DNA of 64,000 bases from Dipteronia dyeriana (Eukaryota; Streptophyta; Magnoliopsida; Sapindales; Sapindaceae): positions 38,813,098 through 38,877,097 of the forward strand of contig CM065297.1 in NCBI GenBank assembly GCA_032871835.1. The letters are read 5' to 3'. The notes beneath the pieces were generated by a model. That model was not told the origin of the DNA, searched no databases, and saw nothing but the letters and a program-made list of their open reading frames with translations. Positions 46,344-56,400 of the stretch are shown piece after piece (within the stretch, counting starts at the first letter, position 1; each line of letters starts with the position of its first letter). Made by a program: the position numbers and the translations under genes.

Positions 46344-46515
46344 GGGAAATGCTACTTTTTCCAAAAAATTATTTGAAAATAATATACAATGAAATGTGGC
46401 AGTTCAACTCATTTATGAATTGTCATGTTTTTTCTTTCATTATCTCTTTTACTGATCTGTCATATTAGAGTATACATATTTTAAAGATAATTTGTTGGGA
46501 AATGTAGCATTACCA
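46344..46515. mobile_element. Mutator-type MITE with 9-bp target duplication TAATCTCAA
   Basis: The 172-bp element has terminal inverted repeats of about 29 bp with roughly 80-85% match: left GGGAAATGCTACTTTTTCC, right in reverse complement TGGTAATGCTACATTTCCC. It is flanked by perfect TAATCTCAA (46335-46343, 46516-46524). A 9-bp duplication and GGGAAATGCTAC-type ends fit non-autonomous Mutator-like elements of plants. It lies about 335 bp upstream of the monooxygenase start codon. Confidence 0.85.
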
Positions 46516-46524
46516 TAATCTCAA

Positions 46525-46814
46525 TATTTTTGATTTGAGTAGTTATGAGGTAGGATGAATATTGAGGAAATAGGGATGGAAATTAGTCCATCCATCCTCA
46601 TCTCCATTTTCCAACCCTTTCCCAATGGCCAATTCCCTTCCATTTCCCCATTTGGGGAAAATTGAGGGAGATCGATATTCTCATTTTCATTTTCTCGTTT
46701 CCTCAATTTTCCCTATTTTTGCAATATGATGTTTTTTCTCGATTTCTCTGTTTGACTAAACATAACATATTAAAAAAATTCCAATGCAAATACAAATAAA
46801 TAAAATCCAAGTTT
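46525..46814. other. Intergenic sequence, no feature seen
   Basis: AT-rich sequence with a purine/pyrimidine-biased stretch near 46560-46680. No frame, repeat family or regulatory signal can be supported. Confidence 0.5.
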
Positions 46815-46819
46815 ATAAT

Positions 46820-47686
46820 TGTTAACAGCGATTTTTGGATCGTTGAAAAGTCAACCGCCAAATATTAATACATAGGCAGATCAAAGCTTTGACCAGTCAA
46901 TGGTTGAATAATCAAAGCCTCATTCTGTGTGGATGCGATACGATTTGTTTGTATTTGAGAATAATAATGTAGAAGAGTGGGAAATAAAGAATAAATCAAA
47001 CACAACACATGTTTTATGTGGTAAACCCCAAGATGGGGAAACATCCACGGTGCCGGTGACGGCGAGAAGAGTGTCACTATAAATAGAATAATTATAACAC
47101 TCAATACTCGATTTCTCTTATATGATTGCTCATCCTTTTCATCTAAACCTCAATTGTTGATGATGACCTTCTTCTTCCGTTATAATGAATACATGGTTGT
47201 ATTTATATGGTTCGGTCTAGGGTTGGCCTAGTTATTGTCGTACGAGTGGTGGATTCATTAATTAGAATCTTTGTAGGATTCTAGTAATATAGTTCGTTTA
47301 GAACTTATTTCCTGTTTGGTGTTTATCCTCTTGGAAGCTATGAGTTTCTTCCTGATTTGAATTCTCTGATATTGGAGAGGAAATAAGGATATTTTCTTAT
47401 TGGAGTATGATTTCAAGATTTAGTATCAGAGTGAATCTTCGTTTGATACGGCGTGCCCCGATAAGGTTATATTTCCTGTTTTGGCTGAGTAGACCTCGCT
47501 GAGTAGAGATTCTTTGCGAGCAGGATCTTCGTTCATTAAGGCTTCTTTTATTTGACAACTTTACTTGGCGCATACGCTTATAACTTCCATATCAATTTTC
47601 TTGATGACATGTCATTGGTCAATATCCCTCTCGTTGACTAGTTGACTTTTGATGACATGTCATGCTGACAAAAAATACATATAACA
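46820..47686 (-). mobile_element. Solo LTR, Tat-type (T1-related), target duplication ATAAT
   Basis: The 867-bp unit runs TGTTAACAG...ACATATAACA and is flanked by perfect ATAAT (46815-46819, 47687-47691). On the minus strand it starts TGTTATATGTA, like the T1 LTR (TGTTGTATGTA). It carries the GTGGATGTTT...ACCACATAAA stem-loop module (47011-47052). It sits 811 bp upstream of the monooxygenase start, in the same transcriptional direction as that gene. Confidence 0.9.
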
Positions 47687-47691
47687 ATAAT

Positions 47692-47842
47692 CATAATTCA
47701 TAACACCACTTTGAAAAAAAATAAAATATTTTTAGTTAGGGTTTATATTAGGAAAGTGGAGAAATGAGAAAATAGGGTAAATGAGGATAATAAAATACTA
47801 ATTGTTTGGGGTTGTTTCCACATGTCATGCTGATATGTTGTT
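47692..47842. other. Short unassigned spacer
   Basis: About 150 bp between the solo LTR and a retroelement fragment. No frame or match to other parts of the window was noticed. Confidence 0.4.
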
Positions 47843-48420
47843 CATCTTAAATGTACTAGTCAAAAGACTTCAAGGTGCATCCATAACTCACATATCTTCA
47901 AACTCAACTTACTCAAACTAAACATATGAGAGAAACAAAGTGTGCACTTTTGAAAACCAATTTTTCTTAAAGGCTTAAAAGCACATGATCTGAAAATAAT
48001 ACAAAGAGACTTACTTAAGATCTTTACTTCTCAATATAGTAGCTTTCATTGAATATGAAGCTCATATTTTTTCAAAATTATGCCCCTCATCAATCAAACA
48101 AGCATTTCACACATCATATATAAGATCATTGTTAACAAATAACTAAATGATCTTTAGAGAGCAAATGTCATCAAGAACTATATGAAAGCTATACTAGTTC
48201 TCTAATATGACATGCTACATGATGTAATGCACACACAGAGTTGAAAAGATGAATCAAGAAAGCAAGCTTTAGAGTAGAGATATACCTTAGCAAGCTTTTT
48301 CATCAATGTAAAGTCTTCGCCCTTTTTATGAGCTCTCTTAGCTTGTTTGTCCTCATGGCAACAAGTTGTTGGTTTGTCTTCCCAAGAGAATAAAAAGTAA
48401 ACATCTCAACTCAAAATAGG
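47843..48420 (-). mobile_element. Fragment of family S 3' non-coding region
   Basis: It aligns over its length with 55572-56145 in the complete element (both start CATCTTAAATGTACTAGTC and end CATCTCAACTCAAA), with few differences. The first 125 bp of the window match its last part. It is cut at 48420 by a different copia fragment. Confidence 0.8.
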
Positions 48421-49468
48421 GTAAATCACAGATCTTACCTTTAATCCAAAGCATTGGCCTAGAACAACATATCATAAATTCTAGAAACCCTCCTGATGAA
48501 GTCACTAATTCTGTTGAAATCCAAATAAAGAGCAATGGATTTTAAATGATGGTTTGCCCACATCTTGGCCTCTTGTAAATATGAAGGAAGAGACTATTGT
48601 AAAGATAGATGGAGGGGATACAACTTATTCCATTTGGAAATCATTCCATGACCAGCTGTTGCCTGATACAAATATAAGGAATTTCGTGTTATGGTTTTAT
48701 CCAAACCACCTTATCCTTCCTTTAATCAATTTGTTATGTATTTTCCAAATTATGAACATGTTTACCTTGTCGAAGAGAAGTCTTCCACTGATCATAATCA
48801 AGCCTTCTTTAGACAAAAAGGAAGGGGGAGAACTATGCATGGAGGACCAGGTAAAAGACGCGGTCGAGGATCTAGCTCCTTTTCACAAAATTGTCCCAAC
48901 TATATCAATAACAACACTCAAGCCTCAAACTCCATAGCCCCCTCAAAGAACCGTCTAAATTACAGTAATGGCAATAATCAAGGCAAGGGAGCTTACCAAA
49001 TTTATTGTAGAACCAACCATACTACTGTAACATGTTACTACAGATATGACTAAGCAAATAAAGAGGAAAGTGCTCAAGAATCTTTGGCAGCAATGAACCT
49101 TAATTGCAATAACGATCCAATTTTTATGTCGACTCAAGAACAACAACACAAGTGACAAATCAATGAGGTAACCTTAAATATTTAAAGCCTTATTATGGTA
49201 CAGATCATATTTTTGTAGGTAATGGCCAAGCGTTAGCAATCAGTCATACCGGTAATGCTTAGTTTAATACCTCCCATGGAAAACTTGCTCTTAAAAATGT
49301 CCTTGTTGTTCCTAAGCTAAAATAGAACTTATTTCCTGTTAGAAAACTCATTAACGATAATCCTTGCTCTTTTGAATTTAACTCAACTGGTTTTGTTATT
49401 AAAGAAGGGAAAGTATTTGCTCTTAAAGTAGGAAAAATTGAGACGCTAGCAACGCAAAAGGAGTTTTA
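48421..49468 (+). pseudogene. Copia gag and protease remnant
   Basis: Broken frames give a copia gag: a middle segment with FNQFVMYFPNYEHVYLVEE (from 48691), an RG-rich GKRRGRGSSSF stretch, and a degenerate zinc knuckle IYCRTNHTTVTCYY (near 49000-49040; the first cysteine position is lost). The protease part follows: DHIFVGNGQALAISHTG (near 49200-49250), then LKNVLVVPKL. The fragment ends where the T2 LTR begins. It belongs to a copia lineage distinct from C2 and S. Confidence 0.75.
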
Positions 49469-49469
49469 G

Positions 49470-50703
49470 AGTCCATAAAGCTACCCCGGGAGAGCCATAA
49501 AGCTACCCTGCAGAAACAAGGAAGGGTTTTCGGGCTTCAGAATTATCAGGAATGGAGCCCGACAAGATCAGGTATAACCCCCTACCTTGGAATTCGGACA
49601 TAGCCCGATACGTGGTTATCCTGGCTTCCTGAGATCACTAATCCTGGAACCCCGATTCCTGGGGTCGGGCTCCAAAACCATCCCGTAAAAGCAAGGAAAA
49701 GTTGTCTAGCTCTGGAAGCATTTGAAGTGAATCCCAACACAAACAAAGTGAGTTCCTTCTAGATCAAGGCTTCCCGCTGTCAAAATTAACTTGTAGCTTA
49801 AACCAAAAGCCCGCTAACCTCTCCAAAAGCCTGTTGTCCTCTCCAGATACATAAAGAGGGCCTTTAATGGGATCATATTCACGACTATAGGAAACTTGAG
49901 CCTATCTGGACAAGAAAGAGGAAGCTCGCCTAATCTGTGCTACCCCTCACAAGGTCGTCTAAAGCTTTAAAAGACCAGGGAGGGTTAGGCCAAAGTTTCT
50001 GGGACCAGAACTAAGGTAAGGGTCTACCTCGCTCTACGAAAAAAATGAACGCCTAACTTGACGACCTCCATGAAGAATCATACCATGGGTACACATAAGA
50101 TAATATCTACACTTCTACGAACATTAAAACTCTGCGTACGAGTAAGGTTAAAGGTTGAGTCCAAAAAGGAAACTAATTACTCTCCACCAAAGATATTCTC
50201 AAGTCTGTTGTTAACTCAAAGTCAATGATTTTTAAATAAAAGATCCTGCCCGATAAGGAGGGAAGAGATTCAGAAAATCAGGGCGGAAGATCCACAAGTT
50301 TAAACCATTCAGGTCATGTATAAATATGCCTAAGCATGATCGACATAAAGGGAGAGAGGAGAATCAACAATTGAGAGTACAAGAGACTAAGAGAGTTTTA
50401 GACTTCGGCCTAAATTCTGTAATTAGAACACGGCCTTCGCCATTGTCTACTATTCGACAGGCACGAGGTTGCCGCCCTGTTGTATCCCGGAGAGATTAAA
50501 AGTGTTTAAGAGTCTTTTTTGTACAATATTCACAGTTGATAATAAAACCATTACGTTCTCATTTCAGTTGCATTTATATTCATACATCCATCTCTATTCA
50601 ATCAGGTTAGGTATCCAAGGTACCAACCCCGGCCACCGCCTACGTGGTAGTGGTCTCGAGGGTGTACCAAAATTTCTCATCTTGAGTAAATTCTCAGTTA
50701 ACA
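49470..50703 (+). mobile_element. 5' LTR of T2 gypsy element
   Basis: It aligns with the reverse complement of the solo LTR at 25744-26807 (CATAAAGCTACCC block near 49510; terminal TCAGTTAACA). It ends at 50703, five bases before a gypsy primer site. TATA-like GATACATAAAG lies near 49846 and AATAAAACC near 50538. The left end is approximate, because the first part of the LTR differs from the solo copy and no target duplication can be checked. Confidence 0.75.
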
Positions 50704-50708
50704 CTTTC

Positions 50709-50727
50709 TAGCGCTGTCTGTGGGAAC
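50709..50727 (+). other. Primer binding site of T2 gypsy
   Basis: TAGCGCTGTCTGTGGGAAC is a degenerate form of the TGGCGCCGTCTGTGGGAA site common in Tat-type elements, five bases after the LTR end. Confidence 0.75.
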
Positions 50728-50929
50728 ACCCACAACGTAATCTCTATACTTACAAGTTTGTTGTTTTACAGTAACCACAAGGCTTCGTTCCTCACAAGGA
50801 CAACCCAAAACCTCAGAACATCCGTCTGCCCCTTCAACCTAAAAAGAGTAGAAAAAGGGAAACAAATCCAAGCATCATAAGTCAGCCTCTTACCAGCAAG
50901 GTGTGGAGCGGGCTCTCACTCCTCCGACG

Positions 50930-52119
50930 ATGAACCCAGTCTTGGTCAGTCAGCATGCAGCAGCCATTGTTGAAAATGTCCGCCTTCGCCTTGCTACAAA
51001 AGTAATTGAACCTAAACTAATGAGTCTGGGATATCGAGGAGAAGCTAGCCGACCCGCTGCTAGGCTGCGTACTTTCGATAGGCTGGGACCCCTCTTACCG
51101 ATCCCTACCTACCGTAGGACAGGGCCTACAACTTCCATCTGGAAAGGCTAGGGCCCATGCCCCAAGTCCAAGACAGGCCGACCAACTATCGACCCAGGTA
51201 GGTTAAGTCAGCAATCAATGTTCCACCAAGGGTGCCTCACAGCCCTCATAAACCAGCGACTTCCAAAAGGGAACCTCGAGCCGAAGCCAGAGGTAGCCAG
51301 TAAACTCCACAACCAGACCCTGTCCTTGATGATGATAAAATTGAAATATCCAACCTGTTGAGGGGATCTGATAGCGAGAGCTCTGAGGTCGACTCCAAGA
51401 AGCAAGGAAATTAGCCCCTAAGGAACCAGTTGGCCAAGATGAAGGAGGAAATCCAGCAGCTGAAAAGAGGGAAGGGTAAGGAGGTCAAAAAGAACCTCTT
51501 GGGCAAGATAAAAGCCCCCTTTACTTGAAAAATCTAGGAGGCAAAAATTTAAGATGTCGTCAGACAAGTTATCCGGTACAGAGGATCCTTTAAGCCATTT
51601 AGAGAGCTTCAGCCAACAGATGGAAGACTAAAACACAACCAGGGCCGCCATGTGCAGAATGTTCCCTACCACCTTGACCGATTATGCCAAAACCTGCTTT
51701 AGAAAGCTGTCAACTGATTTCTGCTCACAAATCAAGGGAGTCAAACCCCGGATGAAGGACCCCATTCACTTACAGTACGTGATTCAGGAGAAAGGGGAAA
51801 CCCTCCGGGCTTAAGTGGAACGGTTCCACAAGGTAGTCTTCCAGATGGGGGTCTTCATTGAGAGAGAAACCCTTGCCAATTTTAGACGAAACCTGTAGGC
51901 AGGTAAGCTATTCAGATCCTTTTCCAAACGATCTCCGGAGACCTACCAAGAGGCCTGTGATCCGGCTCTAGAGCAAGTCGAAGTTGATGAATAGCTCAAG
52001 GTTAAGATGGAGCATGACATGAGAACGGAAACACGACAAAAGAAGGTAACTCTCAGACCTGAACTAGTTCAGAAAAGTCTGAAAAAACCTCCCAACAGCT
52101 CAACCTTTCATTTTCCCGT
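50930..52119 (+). pseudogene. T2 gypsy gag remnant
   Basis: It opens at ATG 50930 (MNPVLVSQHAAAIVENVR). After a charged, variable N-terminal region with a Lys/Glu helix (LAKMKEEIQQLKRGKG near 51430-51475), the capsid part follows: MSSDKLSGTEDPLSHLESF, MCRMFPTTLTDYAKTCF and FHKVVFQMGVFIERETL. Multiple stops and frameshifts are present. At 52119 the frame (STFHFP) is broken by the family S insertion and resumes in frame at 61699 (SQLKQEMYP). Confidence 0.85.
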
Positions 52120-54345
52120 TGTAAATTCCCTTAACCAATTATAGTGTAAAATATACCTAGAAGGGGGAGGGGGGTGAATAGGTATATGCTCAAATTTGAA
52201 TCTTCTCTAAAAACACAAGCAATCTTATACAACACTTAGTATAATATCCAAAATGATATATGACAAATCAGTCGACACAAATCAACTAAGTGAAAAAATT
52301 AAAGATGCTAAAAATCAACACAATATATTTACGTGGTAAAACCTCCTAAGAGGAAACATCCACGGGTTGATACCACAACCACCGGCAAAAGAAAATCCAC
52401 TATTTCAAATAAGAGTTACACACTCAAGCAATCGACACATGCTCTCCAAGCTATCACTCTTACTCTACCCTTGAACCTAGTGATCTACTAAGCCGACTTT
52501 CTATCCAAGACCTCCTATCTCTAGGGAGATTCCTTGCTCACATTTTCGAATCCTCCCGACCCTAGGCAACACTTCTAGCTCAACTATCCGAGTCCTTCTG
52601 ACTCTAGTTGAGACTTTCTTGCTCAACAATCCGATGTCTCACACCTCTTGTCGAGACTTCCACTTGCTTAGCTATCCAAGTCCTCCCGACCCTAGCTAAG
52701 ACTTCCAATTGCTCAAATCAAAGAATTACTCTAAGATATGAAACTTCCTACCTCTTCACAAGGTTTCTAAGTGATCATGAATGCAAAACACAAACAAGCA
52801 CTCGACATAGAAAATGATGATCAACAAATTCTATGGACATGCAAGTAGACAGCTAGATTATGCTTTCAAGGAACAATCACAAATGTATCTAGGCAACCTA
52901 AGCATGTTATCGACTAAGAACCAAATCAATGAAATGAATATATCAATTGATGTAGACCTAGTTCTTAGAAAATGAAATTAAATCTAGAAATAGTCAATCA
53001 AGCATAAGAACAAAAGATTTCTAGAAACAATTTCATGTTTATCAAGTTTAGCACAAATCTAGCTAAACTTGAATATCAAATCAACAAAACACAAAATGAT
53101 ATCAAAATCATCTTAGTCATGCTTCTTAATAAAAAAGCATCAATCAATAGAAGATCTAAGAAGAAAACTAAGAAGAAGGTGATTTTACCAACAAGGATGA
53201 AAATCACGAACTGAAGATCTGATCACAACGAAAAATCTAGACATTCTTTGGTTCTGTAAATGCTTAGGGTTTGTAGAAATATTCAATACACTCGAAATCG
53301 GTTTTTGAATCAAGTGATTCGGAGTTGAAATGAAGAAGTTATCACAATAACAAAAATCAAAATGTTGAGAGAAAATTTCTGCATTGTTCTTCAAATTCGT
53401 TTTTCTCAACTTGTAATGAATAAGAGGGAATGAGATGTTTTAAAGAGAAACAAACCAAAATACCAAATTGCCCTCATGACTTAGTGCCTCCCTGAGATGG
53501 CACGTAGGCATCTCGGGGCAGCAAGGCTTTGAGGCCGAGATGGCCACGCGCCATCTCGGGATGGTGCCAAGTGATGGCTTATGCCATCGCACCTCTTCCC
53601 TTGTGCTCCTCTCGCGTTCTTCGACCGTTCGTTGGCCTTTGAACTCCCAATTAAAATCCATTTGAATATTACGAATCGAAAATCCCTCACGGACATGGAA
53701 ATATAAGATACTCAACCCAGAAAATAATAATTCGACTTGATATATGAATACGCAGACAATATATGCAACTTGAGTTGAAAGTGTAGTATCTTTTGACTTA
53801 GAACTTGAAATCAATAGTATGAGTAACCGAAATGACCAGAACTCAATCAAGAATTATTTAAGACTAAATTCAAGTTCAATATCCATGTTATACAAACATA
53901 TACACATAAAAAAATAACTCACACTAGAATGCAAACTACATGGAGATAGTCTATAATCATGCATTTTCCAAAACATGTTACTTTCATACCAAATGCATGA
54001 GCATTCAACTTCAAGTGTGTTAATATGTTATAGCAAATAATGCGCTACGATGTAGGGACACAAATGTATGAATTGTGTGTCTGTTCGCATATAATGATGC
54101 ACAACTAAGCAGGGACACATATGAATGAATTATGTGTGTGTGCGCCTACGCTTTGCAAGAGGAGGAAGAATCTTGATACCTTAGCATCCAAGTAAGCATA
54201 TATCCTCTTGAAGACGAACTTTGCATGCGAAATCGTTTTCCATCGTTGAAGACCGATCTAATAACGAACCACCTAAGCAACTAAGCAATACAAATAAAGA
54301 GTGTTTTGTTATGGAATCAAGCCAACACAAATCTAAAACCTAACA
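52120..54345 (-). mobile_element. 3' LTR of the gag-only family S element
   Basis: It starts TGTTAGG at 54345 and ends GGGAATTTACA at 52120 (minus strand). It holds the stem-loop module (52328-52366), U5 minisatellite (about 52525-52760), double hairpin (53494-53556) and CA-rich minisatellite (54045-54150). It ends about 20 bp beyond the point where the 5' LTR stops. Confidence 0.88.
53494..53556. repeat. Palindromic double hairpin in family S U3
   Basis: Arms of 23 bp (53494-53516 and 53534-53556) are near-complementary, separated by about 17 bp. Each arm is itself a hairpin (GAGATGG...CCATCTC type) around a CGCGTGG or CCACGCG loop. Equivalent modules: 28611-28680, 29569-29638, 33658-33726 and 60863-60926. 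Confidence 0.9.
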
Positions 54346-54360
54346 ATATCCCTTTTTGGC
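54346..54360 (-). other. Polypurine tract of the gag-only family S element
   Basis: The minus strand reads CCAAAAAGGGATAT before TGTTAGG, the same layout as at 32726-32737. Confidence 0.8.
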
Positions 54361-56400
54361 TATTTCATGGCAAAACCTCAACCTCACCATACAATGACCA
54401 CTCATAGTTGATTGCATTCTCACATACTCACATTACAATGAGAACCCTAAACTAACATATCTTCACGTCTTCATGAGTCTTCAAGATTCTCCTCTTTAAT
54501 CATCAAGGCACTTGTGAGACAAGCACAACCAAACAAACAAGAGATCTTCTACAAAAAAGATTGGTGAGATATATCCAAAAAAATAAAACAAGAAATCATT
54601 TATCTCATATAAAGGTTCACTTTAAAGCACTCCCTTTAGTTCCTTAACCTCAAGATACAAGAATGTCAATAATCCACAAAGAGGTACAATTCTTCCACAC
54701 ATGGTGAGGTATACATTTCTCCCCCTTTTTGTCAAGGAATAGTCAAAGAGACAAACAAGGGTTTAATAAGGAAGCAAATATATGAGATATGTAACATGCA
54801 TTTTCATTGTTCAAGTATGTCATGTTTTTATCTAAATAAAATCATGTGAACTTATCATAAAAGAGAACAAAGTCTAGCATACTATGCTCCCCCTTGATAA
54901 GTGCTCTATCTGAGATTAAGATAGGATATTGTTCACAATGATATCCACACAATCACACAATCAAGCAATTTTAAAGAAATTCAACAAACTAAGCTCCACA
55001 AACTATGAGAGATACACCAAGATTTTCAATCTCTCTCATAATTCTTCTAAAATTGCTAGCAAATCAAATTCACTTGTAAGAAAAATAAGTGTGTGTGTGT
55101 GTGTGGATTTACTTCAAACATATATAAAGGAGTAATTGGATCATCAGCATGCAAACCATATCAACATCTATTCATCCTAAGCTTTTCCATAAAAGGTCAA
55201 ACCGATTATCATCCTGAAATTTTTGGCTTTAAGAGAATTGATTTCAACATATGAGCGTGTGTATGCATGTGGCTTGTAATCCCATTTATGTTTTTCAACC
55301 GAGCAATCACAATATTCAACTATACTTCTTTAAGCCTTCATCCATTTCTTTTTAGGCTTTGAATCAAATTTTTTTATTGATTCTTTGCAACACTCCTTTA
55401 ATTTTTTTTAAACATAAAAATATACACTTCATGACGGCTTTCACTCATCACAATGGTGTAGCCCTTTCCTACATTGGGTGGCTTCACAACCAAACTGTGT
55501 AGCCCTTTTCATGAAGGTGCTCATTGAGTTCTATGTAGTTACCGAAGCAAAATGGATACTAACCATAAGTCATCTTAAATGTACTAGTCAAAAGACTTCA
55601 AGGTGCATCCATAACTCACATATCTTCAAACTCAACTTACTCAAACTAAACATATGAGAGAAACAAAGTGTGCACTTTTGAAAACCAAATTTTTTTTAAG
55701 GCTTAAAAGCACATGATCTGAAAACAATACAAAGAGACTTACTTAAGAACTTTACTTCTCAATAGAGTAGCTTTCATTGAATATGAAGCTCATATTTTTT
55801 TCAAAAGTATGTCACTCCTTAATCAAACAAGCATTTCACACATCATAAATAAGATCATTGTTAACAAATAACTAAATGATCTTTAGAGAGCAAATGTCAT
55901 CAAGAACCATATGAAAGCTATACTAATTCTCTAATATGACATGCTACATGATGTAATGCACACATAGAGTTGAAAAGATGAATCAAGAAAGCAAGCTTTA
56001 GAGTAGAGATATACCTTAGCAAGATTTTTCATCAATGTAAAGTCTTCGCCCTTTTTATGAGCTCTCTTAGCTTGTTTGTCCTCATGGCAACAAGTTGTTG
56101 ATGTGTCTTATCAAGAGAATAAAGAGTAAACATCTCAACTCAAACAAACATATAAAATGACTATCTTCAAAAGTATTAACAAATTACACCAAATAGATTT
56201 CAAAATTGGACTTCTCTAAAGTCAACCAACAAATTTTGACCATCATAGTAAAAGTATGAGAATATTAAGTCCATGTATTGACAAGAGACACCAAGTTTGA
56301 ATAGTGAATCGAGCATATTACAAATGACTTAGTCAAGCATCAAACTTAGAACTCTTATCAAACAAGAACAAAAAAAAATGTTATCATATGTGCTACTCAA
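54361..56400 (-). mobile_element. Non-coding 3' region of the gag-only family S element
   Basis: About 2 kb holds no credible minus-strand frame. Extra polypurine strings occur on the minus strand (AAAAAGGGGGAG near 54720; AAGGGGGAGC near 54890), as in SIRE-type 3' regions, and a short TG repeat lies near 55090. The part 55572-56145 recurs at 47843-48420, and 56010-56400 at the window start, each time adjoining or approaching the gag end. Confidence 0.7.
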
